Below are positions 39,992-49,975 of a stretch of 64,000 nucleotides of DNA, in pieces. The stretch is from positions 1-64,000 of the forward strand of contig CP073215.1 in NCBI GenBank assembly GCA_020342235.1, in the 5' to 3' direction. Made by a program: the position numbers and the translations under genes. Source of the stretch: Saccharomycopsis phalli. Its lineage: Eukaryota > Ascomycota > Saccharomycetes > Ascoideales > Saccharomycopsidaceae. The notes under the pieces are model-generated. The model ran no database searches, was not told where the DNA came from, and was given only the letters and a program-made list of their open reading frames with translations. Positions within the stretch are counted from its first letter, which is position 1; every line of letters starts with the position of its first letter.

Positions 39992-40518
39992 GGACTTTGC
40001 CCTGTAAATTTCACCCTTAAGATGTGTGTTACCCGGACAGCACTATAAAAGGCGGGTCTCTAAATTTTTTTCAGTGACTTTTAAAATATGGCCATTGTAA
40101 CGCTGTTGCAGTGGTTATTATTTTATTTCTGGGCCCGATAGTTTTCATTTGGCTGTGAAATATTTACATGGCTGAATGTGGTTTGGTGCTCGAGAGTGAA
40201 TTCAACTATAAAACCATTGCAATGAGGTCGCCCAACGGCAGACTCATGAATTTGTGATGACCTGAGTTTTGAGACAAGAATGTATAATATGTAGTTGTAG
40301 TGATGTCTAGTATTGATTTAGGCTGTCGGCTGGCTTTTATACCGGTTATATCAGCTTTATTATGATTTATACCGGTTTATTATGATTTATACCGGTTTAT
40401 TCTGGCTTATGCCGCTTTATACTGGTTTATTCTGATTTATACCGGTTTATTCTGGTTTATACCGCTTATTCTGGTTTTCTATGCCCGCTTTTTATTCTGG
40501 CTTTTTCTTTTTTTTTCC
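39992..40518. repeat. Divergent promoter region with TTTATACCGG tandem repeats
   Basis: About 40330-40500 is made of imperfect units TTATTCTGGTTTATACCGG, some nine in a row, ending 20 bp before the zinc-finger gene's ATG. It lies between two divergent starts (TFA2 and the zinc-finger gene). Confidence 0.7.
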
Positions 40519-41114
40519 ATGGGCAAGTATTGGTGCCAGAAGTGTAAATTAGTAAGTGATTGCGTGTATGGCTCGTCTAACATTAGTTTGTGGATAGTAC
40601 GCCTGCTGCCAAAAAGGCTCATGAGGGTTCTAATCGGCACAAGTACAGTGTGCAACGGCAGATTCGGGAGCTTCATGTAAAGAATAAGTTGGAGGACCAG
40701 GAGCGGATAAAAGCGGAACGAGAGATGGCCCGGATTACGGGGGGAAAGGGGAGAGTGGCTGTGAGGCAAAGTGCTGAGCGAGTTGAAGTTGAAGTTGAAA
40801 AGGTTGAGTTTGAAGTTTCCGAGAAGCCGGTGTATGAAGCGACAATTGGTGCGTGGGAGACGGTTGAAAATACGGCAAAGGAAGTGGGGGAGGAAGCAGG
40901 AAAGGAAAATAGAGGAAGTGAAGATATGGCAAAGGAAAATTTCCAAGAGGATGTTGGGGCTGTATTTCACGACAAGACTGAAAAAAGAGAGTCGTGGGAT
41001 TTTGACCGGAAAGTGGATACGCATGTAGGAGATTTAGAGGGAGAGTCAAAAGGAGGGTCGAAAGTCACAATTGCATTTAAAAAGAGAAAGGGAAAACGGG
41101 AAATAGGTAAGTAA
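40519..41114 (+). CDS. U1-type zinc-finger protein, WBP4-like spliceosomal factor (one intron)
   Basis: Exons 40519-40551 and 40587-41114; 186 residues. Exon 1 gives 'MGKYWCQKCKL' and exon 2 continues 'FVDSTPAAKKAHEGSNRHKY', which together make a complete matrin/U1-type finger C-x2-C-x12-H-x5-H (Cys6, Cys9, His22, His28). Without the intron the finger loses both cysteines and has no ATG. The next stretch 'VQRQIRELHVKNKLEDQERI' is a coil as in WBP4/FBP21. The acidic middle is variable, and the tail 'KVTIAFKKRKGKREIGK' recalls the FKKRK tail of that family as I remember it. These proteins bind the early spliceosome. It is convergent with VMA13. Confidence 0.75.
40552..40586 (+). other. 35-bp intron in the zinc-finger gene
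   Basis: GTAAGT donor, branch-like TCTAAC, acceptor ATTAG only three bases beyond the CTAAC. Phase 0. A second AG ten bases further (GGATAG) would break the frame. Confidence 0.75.
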
Positions 41115-41484
41115 AGTGAATAGGTGGTAAAGTGAATAGGTGGTAAAGTGAATAGGTGGTAAAGTGAATAGGTGGGTAAATTTGATAAAGTCGATACACC
41201 CATATACTTGATTATTTCGATACACCCATATACTTGATTATCTCGATACACCCATAAATCCGATAATCTTGATCATCTCAATCAACCTATAAATCCGACA
41301 ACCTCGGTAAAGTGGAGCAACGACAATAAGCTCCAACATACAAGCGTAGTTTGCCATTCGTCTGAAGGCACCATTATATTAACAAAGCCTATACAAAAGC
41401 TTATACGAAAAAGCCCTCTTGTGAAATGGCCAGCGGAAATTAACCAAGTCAACGGACTACACCATGAACAGTAAATAGGCATCA
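41115..41484. repeat. Convergent intergenic region with two tandem repeats
   Basis: About four 16-bp units of AAAGTGAATAGGTGGT at 41115-41175, then three units of about 25 bp, CGATACACCCATATACTTGATTAT type, at 41189-41265. No gene. Confidence 0.7.
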
Positions 41485-42889
41485 TTATATAGAATGGGAT
41501 ACCAATACCTGGGTGGCCTTCAAAGCCTCATAGCGCAAGTTCACGTCCTTGGACGTCATCAACTCCATGATCTTGCTCTTTGCGTTGCACTTGTTCAATA
41601 CCGCCAACGACTCTGGGAGACAAGTGACAATCTGGCAGACATCGTTGCAAATCACCGACAAGACATTTGCGTATTTCTTCTCCTGCTCAGAGGTCAAGGA
41701 GTTGCCCGAGGCGGCCAAGACCCTGTCCAAGATGGCAATCAACTGCTTAAAGAACTTGTAGTTGTTCTCCTTGAACTTGTATGCATAGTTGTTCCAAAAC
41801 TCCTTGGAGCGGTGCGGAGGCGACCAAGACAAGTCGCCCGAGTCAAGCTCAATCAAGTACTCGTCAAAGCTGGTGAGTTTCTCGATATTCTCGTTGAGAA
41901 TCTCGACAATGCTCGCCAAGTCGCCAATCAACTCCTCGTCGGCCCATTTGCGCTCGCTCAAGTTCTTGGCGACAGGCAACGCATCATTGACTAGCAAGAT
42001 CTTGATGACCTTCACCTTCTTCCCGTCATTATCCTTGATAAAGTTGTGCAAGATCGCCACGGCCAAGCGCACAATCTTCTCCTTGATCGAGTCCTTGGCA
42101 GTCTTGATCAAGAGTCGCGTCAACGAAGGGTAGCCCAAAGCCAATTCTTGGGCAATGTCGCGGCTGAAACTGAGCAACCAGATCGAGAGAAGCGTGAGAT
42201 ACTGCACCTGCAACGATGCCCGGCCGCTGAGCAAACTGATGAGCAACGGCACGTGTTTGCTGTGGTTGACCCAAAACACGGCTCGGTGACTCTTGGTAGT
42301 GAGCAACTCGGCCAAACATTGAACGGCTATGCTCTGGAGATTGCTGTTGGACGAGTTGACCAAGTCGCCGAGCAACACGTTGTACAACTTCACAAGCCCG
42401 TCGCGACTTCCGGCATTGTCCTTGTAAAGAATCACCAAGTTGTATGCGCTCAACAACTTGATTTCCTCGTCGGTGGAGTTCAAGTGAGCGACAAACAGCA
42501 GAAACGGCAATTTCGCATCCACGTCCTTGAACCCCAACAACTTGTCCCGGAACCCCGCAAGCTGGTGCAACAAGTCGACCATCACATTGAGAAGATACTT
42601 GATAATGTCGTCACGCGTGATCTTCGTCAACAAATTGAGCGCACTGCTCGTATATAGCTCGAGATCCTTCTCAATCGCCCCATAATTCTTCCCGTCAACG
42701 TGCTTCCCCAACTCTGAAAGCCGGTTCGCCTCGTCGCTGCTCAACAATCCTGACCGCACAAATCCGTCCCACGGAATCAACCGCTGTCGGATAGCGTTGC
42801 GCGAATCGTCCAAGTACTGGCTCTCAATGACAAAATGGGACTCCTGGCGTTAGTTTAGCTTGGGGCTTTTCAAAAGGACTTACCGACAT
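41485..42889 (-). CDS. VMA13: V-ATPase subunit H (one intron)
   Basis: Exons 42884-42889 and 41485-42843; 454 residues. Exon 1 is only ATG TCG. Exon 2 then reads 'ESHFVIESQYLDDSRNAIRQ', so the protein starts MSESHF. Family blocks: 'IRQRLIPWDGFVRSGLLSSD', 'FLLFVAHLNSTDEEIKLLSA', 'LAVAILHNFIKDNDGKKV', 'ELDSGDLSWSPPHRSKEFWN' with 'NYAYKFKENNYKFFKQLIAI' and the last 'GKTE'-type repeat replaced by 'DVNLRYEALKATQVLVSHSI'. HEAT/ARM repeat protein of the V1 sector that couples ATP hydrolysis to proton pumping and silences free V1 at the vacuole membrane. Length is close to the yeast protein (478). Confidence 0.92.
42844..42883 (-). other. 40-bp intron in VMA13
   Basis: On the minus strand: donor GTAAGT, branch ACTAAC, acceptor GCCAG three bases after the branch motif. 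It leaves an exon 1 of two codons, phase 0. Confidence 0.88.
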
Positions 42890-43915
42890 TGGATTGACTG
42901 TATAGTGTGTGTGGAACGAGACTTGTCATGTCAATGTCCGGGTAAGTGCTCAATGCTAGGAGCTCTAGCAGTGGGGTTATATTTAAATGCTGTTGATATT
43001 GGTCATGGCTAAATAGTGTAGGTGATTAAATGTCAATGGTATAGGTGTGCTAACGTCGGGATAAATTGTGTAAATGGTGTTGCACGCTTGTATTGTCTTC
43101 TGAGTGGCATTGGTTGAGTCTAAATTGTTTAGCCTGCAACTTGCACATACACACTTTGTTGTATGGTATGTAATAAATTTGTTAGACTGTCCTTACGATT
43201 AAATTTATTAGGCATGCCTTGTGATTGATTTTATTAGGCTGGCATTGGTGTATATCAAAAGGTTGTCTATCGATTCACTTGTGCAAGTGAGTTGTTTGGT
43301 AAATTAGCATTTCCCTTTATTGAGAATTGCTCAATTTTTCATTATTTTCGTATTGAGAATTGCTCAATTTTCCATTATCATCTATATTCATGGCCCTTTT
43401 TACTGCAAGCCCAATTATTATCCCATTTTGAGCCTTTTCTAGTCTTGGAAACTCGTGATTATGCCTATAAAACGGGCAATAGCCCTTTCGGAGACAATAT
43501 ATGCATAAATACAAAACTAATAGTATGATCGAATACTCCTGTTTTGAAATACCAATTTCCTATTAGAAAATGCACTCATTCCAGTTGTAACATCAAGCAA
43601 ATCAATATTCAAAAGAGCCGCAGATGCCTCGGGCGAGATTCATGGCTCCAACATCATTCCTCAATCTTCCCAAGATCTTGTTGAAGCCCTACTTCCAATG
43701 TTAACCAAATACAAGATCCTCCACTTTGAAATACAAAATCCACCCACTGAAACACAAGATCTCCTACTTTGAAATACAAGATTCACCCACTGAAACCCTA
43801 CACGTACAACTAATGGAAAATTATATTGAATCAAATACCAAACTAGGCATCCAAGCCTGACTGATTTACCAGTAACCTAACACGCAGACAAGAAGTAAAA
43901 AACAAGTAATAGCAA
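42890..43915. other. AT-rich intergenic region, 1 kb
   Basis: A doubled segment TATTGAGAATTGCTCAATTTT at about 43318-43370. No gene recognised. It holds the VMA13 promoter and the 3' flank of DBF2. Confidence 0.4.
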
Positions 43916-45433
43916 TTAATACCACGTAGTGAACGGATCGCCGTCTTCACCCGAATCTTCACGAACACCCAGGAATTTGCTTCCCGAGTGCTTAAACGTA
44001 AACCCTATAAAGTACCGGTTGTCGATATTCTTGTCGCCCATCTTTTCAATGGCCTGTCGTTTGGCCATCACCTCCTTATACTTCGCCATGTCTTCGTCGT
44101 TGTTGAAATCATCAAAGTATCCCGCATCCTCGTCATCGTCCAATTGCGGCGTGAATGGCGGCACACGGTTTCTCAAGTTCTGCCAGTCCACCTCATTGAA
44201 ATATGGTGCATCCATAATCTGCGGAAAGCTCCGGATCCGATCTCTTGGAGAAGCAATAAGTTTGGTAATCAACTGCCATGTCCGGTCCGAGAAAACGTAC
44301 CGGCCATCCTCATACTTTGGCCGGCGGAGCGCCTCTTTCCAGCGACGCAAGTTCGTATACGTGTCCTCGGGATTGGATCCGGCAAACGGAGGATATCCCA
44401 CCAACGTTTCAAACAACATACATCCCAAGGACCAGTAATCAATGGTGTAGTCGTACTGACGGCCCTCCAACACTTCCAAGGCCATGTAATCCGGAGATCC
44501 AACAATGGAATTTGCCAAATGGATGTCCTTGGCACGAAGCGACCGGTACATCTTCTGACGCTCCTTGACAGAGCCCGACGGCACCGAGTAGTCCAAATCT
44601 TTCACCATTGCGAGTCGCGACTTCATGCTTTCGATTCGGTCGGCTGACACCGACCCGGCCGCAAGACCGAAATCGGTCAATTTTATGTGTCCCTTGGCGT
44701 CAATGAGGAAGTTCTCGGGCTTCAAATCCCGATGGGTGTATCCCAACTGGTGGAGTGCGTTCACCGACATGAACATCTCGCTAATGTAGAAACGGGCATG
44801 CGGCGGAATCAAAACGCCGGTGTTGTTCAACAACGTGCGGTAGTCGCCTCCTGGCACAAACTCCATGGCAAGATATACGCTGTCTGTATCCTGGAATGCA
44901 TAAAACAACTTCACCAACCACTCGGATCGCGTGTTGGTGAGAATGTCCCGCTCGGTGAGCACGTGACGCGTCTCGTCCAACTTCATCAAGAGTCGCTTGC
45001 TGAGGATTTTGAGGGCAACGACCTCTTTTGTATCGCGCTTCTTTGCCAAGTAGACCTGGCCGTATCCACCCTGGCCCACCTGTGTGATCATTTGGAAGTC
45101 CTTGTGCTTTGGTTTTAAGCGCCGTTGGCGTAACAAGCTCCGCTCCTTTTGGAGATCCACTGGCCCCTCAAGGGCACGTTGCCGACGGGAAATGACGTAA
45201 TCGAACATATCGCAGTAGTAGTCGAGGAAGTACATCTGGCAGACGTTTACAAGCCGCTTTGTTTTCTGAGAATTGGCCTTTTGGTAAAAGTCTTTGCCGA
45301 GTCTCTGGGATTGTCTTGTAGGAGAGCTGCTGCCGTACTGGATAGATTTTGTCGGCGAGGCATTTTCCTTGTTCTTATCGAGGAAGTTTGCCCGGTCGTC
45401 CTGGAGCTTTGGTCGGTTCAGGAAGAAGTTCAT
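43916..45433 (-). CDS. DBF2: NDR/LATS-type protein kinase of the mitotic exit network
   Basis: 505 residues. The N-terminal Mob-binding region 'RLVNVCQMYFLDYYCDMFDY' lies at about 60-79. Kinase domain: glycine loop 'VGQGGYGQVYLAKK', Lys142 in 'VALKIL', Asp236 in 'YTHRDLKPENFLID', Asp254 in 'KLTDFGLAAG', an activation-loop insert, then 'ANSIVGSPDYMALEVLEG' with the phosphorylatable Ser, and the hydrophobic motif 'FIGFTFKHSG' near 480. The wording of these blocks is that of Dbf2/Dbf20 rather than Cbk1. With Mob1 it acts downstream of Cdc15 to release Cdc14 and drive cytokinesis. It is divergent from CDC4, 634 bp apart. Confidence 0.93.
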   Translation of the reverse strand: MNFFLNRPKLQDDRANFLDKNKENASPTKSIQYGSSSPTRQSQRLGKDFYQKANSQKTKRLVNVCQMYFLDYYCDMFDYVISRRQRALEGPVDLQKERSLLRQRRLKPKHKDFQMITQVGQGGYGQVYLAKKRDTKEVVALKILSKRLLMKLDETRHVLTERDILTNTRSEWLVKLFYAFQDTDSVYLAMEFVPGGDYRTLLNNTGVLIPPHARFYISEMFMSVNALHQLGYTHRDLKPENFLIDAKGHIKLTDFGLAAGSVSADRIESMKSRLAMVKDLDYSVPSGSVKERQKMYRSLRAKDIHLANSIVGSPDYMALEVLEGRQYDYTIDYWSLGCMLFETLVGYPPFAGSNPEDTYTNLRRWKEALRRPKYEDGRYVFSDRTWQLITKLIASPRDRIRSFPQIMDAPYFNEVDWQNLRNRVPPFTPQLDDDEDAGYFDDFNNDEDMAKYKEVMAKRQAIEKMGDKNIDNRYFIGFTFKHSGSKFLGVREDSGEDGDPFTTWY

Positions 45434-46067
45434 GTGTGGGTGTTGTTTGGGATTTCAGAGTATTTATGTGGTGCGCTTGGGCTGTGTTTACATTTTGCCG
45501 TTTTGGGCGAGCAAAAAACGGTGGCGCGTGAGTGGCGCGTGAGTGGCGCACTGAAAAAGTTGCGTAAGTGGCAGTGGTACATGTACATGTGGCGCATGGC
45601 GATGACCTGTCAATTTAGTGGTGTGCGGGTTGGTGTGCGGGTGTGCGCACCCATGGTTGCTAAGACATTGTATGGTTGCTAGGGAAATCAACTGTGGTGT
45701 AAAAAAAAAAAAAAAATAACCTGCTTACAATATGCAAGGCTTGGCGAAATGGGGGATTCACCCAAGTACTTTGGATGGTACTTTCGGTGCTGCGGGGGCA
45801 CGTGAAATGAGGACGGGGTAAAAATACTTTTCTGGGACCCACACCTTATGAAGTAATATCGCTGAGCAAGGGTTAAAGCACACAATACACACAACTATTA
45901 CATAAGCAGCCACAGAACGTGGCGGAAATATAAATAGGCGGGAAAACGGCAAAACCAAGCAGACCAGATAGGCCGGAGCATAGAAAGTTTAAGTATACAA
46001 GACGGTGACAAGGAACATTGAAAGTTTAAGCAGAGCAAGGTAAATCGGGTAAAATCAGACGACGGAT
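45434..46067. promoter_or_regulatory. DBF2/CDC4 divergent promoter region
   Basis: 634 bp between divergent starts. It contains doubled GTGGCGCGTGAGTGGCGC (about 45521-45549), with an ACGCGT-like core (GGCGCG) on the DBF2 side, a poly-A run at about 45700, and TATAAATAGG near 45930 on the CDC4 side. MBF/SBF control is conceivable for cell-cycle genes but not shown. Confidence 0.45.
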
Positions 46068-47903
46068 ATGATGTCGAACAAAGTGAATGAAGATATGTTG
46101 GATATTTCAGTGGGGCGTGGTGTAGGGAAGGTGGGACTGGAAAAAGTGTCAGAAATAGGACTAGAAAAAACGTCAGAGACGGAACTAGAAAAAGTGTCAG
46201 AGATAGGACTAGAAAAAACGTCAGAAAAACAACTACCAACAGCTGAAAAGGCAGAACTAGGGAAATTGCGGGCCCTCAAGGATCTCACATCCTCACCCAT
46301 CCGACCGTTTCTCTCACGACACATTCCTGCGGCAAACAGCAAGGGCGACGGGCACGAATACTGCTACCGGCACAACCCAAACATCAAGTGCAATAAGAAC
46401 GTGGACGAGTCGAAGATGGCGGAGATCCAGAGCAACTTGGAGAAGTTGCCGTCGCGAGACCAGGAGGTGATTAGCAATTTCTGGACGGTGTTTTCTGCGG
46501 CGCCGTCGGAGCAGCGAGTTCTTATTCTCAAGGGCCTCTTGAGCCAGTGCTGTTTCCCCCAGCTCTCGTTTGTTGCCGGTGAGGTGCGCGACTTGATCAA
46601 GATCGACTATATTTCCGCGCTCCCAATGGAGCTCTCGTTGAAGATCTTGTGCTATCTTGACTGCGCATCGCTCTGTAGTGCGGCCCAGGTATCGCGTACC
46701 TGGAAACGGTTGGCGGATGACGACCGGGTGTGGAAGCACTTGTGCGAGCAGCACATTGACAAAAAGTGTCCCAACTGCGGCTGGGGCCTCCCGTTGATGC
46801 ACATGCGCCGGGCACGCTACGAGAAGTTGCCGACGGTGCGGAAGCGTCCGCAGGCCGACGACACGGCTCCTCGGAAGCGTCGGACCCGTCCGTGGAAAAC
46901 CGTGTACTCTGAGCGATTCAAGGTCGAGCGCAACTGGCGAAAAGGCGTGTTTGCGTTGCAGGAGTACAAGGGGCATCGTGACGGAGTGCTCTGTGTGCAG
47001 TTCAACCACGACATTATGGTATCTGGGTCGTACGACACCACCATCAAGGTGTGGGACCTTGCCTCCGAGAAGGAGATGCTCACGCTCCGGGGACACACAA
47101 GGGGTGTGCGTGCGTTGGTGTTTGACGACAGCAAGTTGATCTCCGGGTCGTTGGACTCGACCATCAAGATCTGGAACTACAAGACCGGCGAGTGCGTCTC
47201 GACGTACCGCGGCCACAATGGCGCAATCATCTCGTTGGATATGCTCGGCAAGACCATTGTCTCGGGGTCCGCAGATAAGACCATCAAGGTTTGGAACGTC
47301 GAGACCATGACCTGTCATACGCTCCGAGGACACACCGACTGGGTCAACAGCGTCAAGATCCATCCGCAGTCCAATACCGTCATCAGCGCGTCCGACGACT
47401 GCACCATCCGCCTCTGGAGCTTGGAGACAAACACCTGCTTGAAGATCTTCAGCGGCACAAACGGGCACATTGGCCAGGTGCAGTGCGCCTTGCCCGTCAC
47501 CATCAAGGATAAGATTGTCCAGGACAGAGGCGACGACGAGCCGCGGCCAGAAGACTGCGACCCGGAGATTGACTGCTCAAAGTTCCCCAGCAACATCATC
47601 TCCGCCGGCCTCGACAACCAGATCAAGCTCTGGGACGTCGCATCGGGAAAGTGTGTCCGCACGCAGTTTGGCCACATTGAGGGGGTCTGGTCGATTGCCG
47701 TCGATACGTTCCGGATTGTCAGTGGTGCCCACGACAAGTTGGTCAAGGTCTGGGACATTCAGACGGGCAAATGTTTGCACACGTTTGGCGGGCTGAATAG
47801 CGTGGTGAATTGTGTGGGGATCAGCGACAGCCGGTTTGTGTGTGGCGATGAGGCGGGGGTGATTCGAATGTACTGTTTTGACATTCCCAACGAGGAGGAG
47901 TAG
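46068..47903 (+). CDS. CDC4: F-box/WD40 substrate receptor of SCF
   Basis: 611 residues. N-terminus with a 9-residue repeat at about 24-56 ('GLEKVSEIGLEKTSE'). F-box at about 180-227 ('ISALPMELSLKILCYLD', 'AAQVSRTWKRLADDDRVWKH'), preceded by the helical dimerisation-like segment 130-175. Zn-like 'KKCPNCGWGLP' follows. Eight WD repeats from about 300 to the end, e.g. 'YKGHRDGVLCVQFNHDIMVS', 'LRGHTRGVRALVFDDSKLIS', 'FGHIEGVWSIAVDTFRIVSG'. Cdc4 brings phosphorylated Sic1 and other CDK targets to Skp1-Cul1 for ubiquitination in the nucleus. It is shorter than the baker's yeast protein (779), mostly in the N-terminus. Confidence 0.92.
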   Translation: MMSNKVNEDMLDISVGRGVGKVGLEKVSEIGLEKTSETELEKVSEIGLEKTSEKQLPTAEKAELGKLRALKDLTSSPIRPFLSRHIPAANSKGDGHEYCYRHNPNIKCNKNVDESKMAEIQSNLEKLPSRDQEVISNFWTVFSAAPSEQRVLILKGLLSQCCFPQLSFVAGEVRDLIKIDYISALPMELSLKILCYLDCASLCSAAQVSRTWKRLADDDRVWKHLCEQHIDKKCPNCGWGLPLMHMRRARYEKLPTVRKRPQADDTAPRKRRTRPWKTVYSERFKVERNWRKGVFALQEYKGHRDGVLCVQFNHDIMVSGSYDTTIKVWDLASEKEMLTLRGHTRGVRALVFDDSKLISGSLDSTIKIWNYKTGECVSTYRGHNGAIISLDMLGKTIVSGSADKTIKVWNVETMTCHTLRGHTDWVNSVKIHPQSNTVISASDDCTIRLWSLETNTCLKIFSGTNGHIGQVQCALPVTIKDKIVQDRGDDEPRPEDCDPEIDCSKFPSNIISAGLDNQIKLWDVASGKCVRTQFGHIEGVWSIAVDTFRIVSGAHDKLVKVWDIQTGKCLHTFGGLNSVVNCVGISDSRFVCGDEAGVIRMYCFDIPNEEE

Positions 47904-48539
47904 TGGGAAGTGAGAAGTGGGAAGTGGGCAGTGGGCAATGGGCAATGGGAAGTGGGCAGTGCTTGAGCAGTGCTTGAGCAGTGCTTGAGGATAGGTTGTA
48001 TTAAGTGGCCATATCAATTGTCACATCACATCTCCATACCAGATTGCCCACCAGCTAATGATGTTTTTGCATCAATATACTATATTCAACAGAAATGCTT
48101 GTCGTTTCCAATATCCAGGACTTGCTTCCGCTTAGTCTTTGTATCTATACTTATATCAATACTCATGTACCAGCATTGCATCATTGTAGATCCAATCACA
48201 ACCTTTTACACACGTCAATGACAATTTAACTAACTGCTTTGATAAACAATGGTAGATGCTTTGATAATCAATGGCAAATGCTTCGATAAACAATACCAAA
48301 TGCTGTGATAAGCAATACCAAATGCTTTGATAAACAATACTAAGCTGCTTTGATAAGCAATGCCAAACTGCTTTTACCTGGTATCCCTATGGACTATAAA
48401 GATCTTGTTTCAAGTCACAATAGATTTCCATTTTACTTCAACCGCGACATATTCAAAGTGGTACCCCACTACAAACCAATCTATACACTATAATACTTCT
48501 AATACAAGAACTAGCATACGTGTTGGTAAAATGGCAATA
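47904..48539. other. Intergenic region with short tandem repeats
   Basis: GTGGGAAGTGGGCAGTGGGC-type units right after the CDC4 stop (47904-47990), then five units of about 30 bp containing TGCTTTGATAAACAATA at 48233-48370. No gene. Confidence 0.6.
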
Positions 48540-48890
48540 ACAAAAACAATAATATTTATCAAAGGCCATAGCTATACTAGGCTCCTAGAGGAAATTTATA
48601 CTTTGCCGTCCATAACCAACGACGGCTATGTAGTTGTCAAAAGAAAACTCTACGACAGAGAGGAAAAAAATCATCTAGTGCTGGTGAACAATAAAGGTGC
48701 GGACATTGGAGGGACAGCGAACTTTTTCTATGTCGTATGTGACGCAAGCCACTCCCTGGGTACTAGCACGGCAGCTTTTCTAACGTACTGTAGCCAAAAG
48801 AAAACCACTAGACCAGCACAGATGAGTAGAATCCAATAAGTTTAAGCTTCGTCTCATCTAAGATGACGCGGGCTTGATTGTCAGTGGTTA
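48540..48890 (-). mobile_element. 5'-truncated LINE copy, diverged
   Basis: The reverse complement matches the LINE from about 11480 to 11790: the last ORF2 codons ('GATTCTACTCATCTGTGCTG' against 'AATTCTACTCGTCGGTGCTG'), the 3' UTR, and the AATAATATTTAT end. More diverged than the copy at 38183. Borders approximate; target duplication not found. Confidence 0.75.
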
Positions 48891-48964
48891 TTCCTTTGTA
48901 AAAGTGTATGGCACAGGATCCTCCCATTATTGCATGATGGACTAGCTTTGGCATTGAATAAAGT

Positions 48965-49400
48965 CAATGATAATAATAATAATATTTATTTTTGTATTTA
49001 GCTATATATTGTCTCCGGCAGTACGATTACTCGACAGATATATTTTCACTCAGGAACATCCTGAGACAGCAACCTACCGAAAACCCTTTGCCAGCCCACA
49101 TTGCCCAGTTTGACCGCTGAAGCTCATCATACATTGGATGAATCATGTCCAACATTCTGGCAAAATGAATATACTACGCGGATAAAAACAACATCAGATA
49201 TATTTATAGCCCACAATCCATTCCTTTTGACATGTCAAGCTCATTGGATTTCATCCCAGACTTACGAGTCTACAAAGGGCTTAAAAACTGCCATACACTT
49301 GTCAAGTCGTATCCAGATACAACGTATCCAAGTACAAAACAAATATACTACTCCGAGAAAAGCAGTAGATATTTCTATAGCCCACGACCCATTACGCGTG
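48965..49400 (-). mobile_element. 3' end of the second LINE subfamily
   Basis: (AAT)n then TATTTTTGTATTTAGCTATA and 'TATTGTCTCCGG', matching in reverse the end of the relic at 12440-12785. Shared 'GAAAACCCTTTG' about 90 bp in. The right border is unclear. Confidence 0.5.
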
Positions 49401-49477
49401 GCGGGCACGCTTAGTCAGCAACAGGGACCCCTTAGTAAGCGGCGATACAATTGAAATTTGCAGTTGTAAACACACCA

Positions 49478-49975
49478 ATGACGGGATATTCTTCACAGAC
49501 AGTCGCGCAGTTAAAAGGATTGCTCAAGGACAAGGGGCTCTCGACGAGTGGCACCAAGAAGGAGTTGATAGCACGACTTGAGGAGTCGGAGACTGTCGCC
49601 GAAGAGCCTGAAAAGCCAGAGGCAGTTGTGGAGGCGGAGGAAGTTGCTGAAAAGGAGGCCAAGGGTCCTGAGCCGGAAAGCACGCTTACGGTGATTAAGC
49701 CGGCGGAGAAGCCGAAGGAATTGACTGCGGAAGAACGGAAGTCTGCTGCGGTGGAGTTACTTGGCAAGAAGATTGCGCGGGCGAAGAAGTTTGGCGACGA
49801 GGCGGCCGAGAAGCAGGCCGAGAAGGATTTGGCACGGGTGGAGAAGTTTGGTGTTGAATTGGGGACTGCGTTGGCGCGTGAGATTGGATTGGCTGGTGGG
49901 GAAAGGGCGTTGAGCGAGGGACGGGTTGGAAAGCGGTACCATGGGAAGTATTCAAAGAAGTTTAGACGTAGGTAA
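49478..49975 (+). CDS. THO1: SAP-domain RNA-binding protein Tho1
   Basis: 165 residues from the ATG at 49478 ('MTGYSSQTVAQLKGLLKDKG'), which matches the short N-terminus of yeast Tho1 ('MADYSSLTVVQLKDLL'). SAP domain at residues 3-38 with 'GTKKELIARLEE'. An acidic Glu/Pro linker follows. The C-terminal Tho1/MOS11 region is 'SAAVELLGKKIARAKKFGDE', 'QAEKDLARVEKFGV' and a basic end 'KRYHGKYSKKFRRR'. Homologues bind nascent mRNP in a THO-dependent way and aid export. The frame is open upstream to a non-ATG codon at 49451, which I do not use. Confidence 0.9.
   Translation: MTGYSSQTVAQLKGLLKDKGLSTSGTKKELIARLEESETVAEEPEKPEAVVEAEEVAEKEAKGPEPESTLTVIKPAEKPKELTAEERKSAAVELLGKKIARAKKFGDEAAEKQAEKDLARVEKFGVELGTALAREIGLAGGERALSEGRVGKRYHGKYSKKFRRR

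Noticed and set aside
41100-41114. GTAAGT at the end of the zinc-finger gene as a second intron
   Set aside because: No CTAAC-AG acceptor follows within a plausible distance, and the stop codon gives a sensible tail.
44687-45118. Plus-strand frames inside DBF2
   Set aside because: Antisense shadows of a strongly conserved kinase.
46314-47468. 384-residue minus-strand frame inside CDC4
   Set aside because: Antisense of the WD40 coding sequence; no family features of its own.
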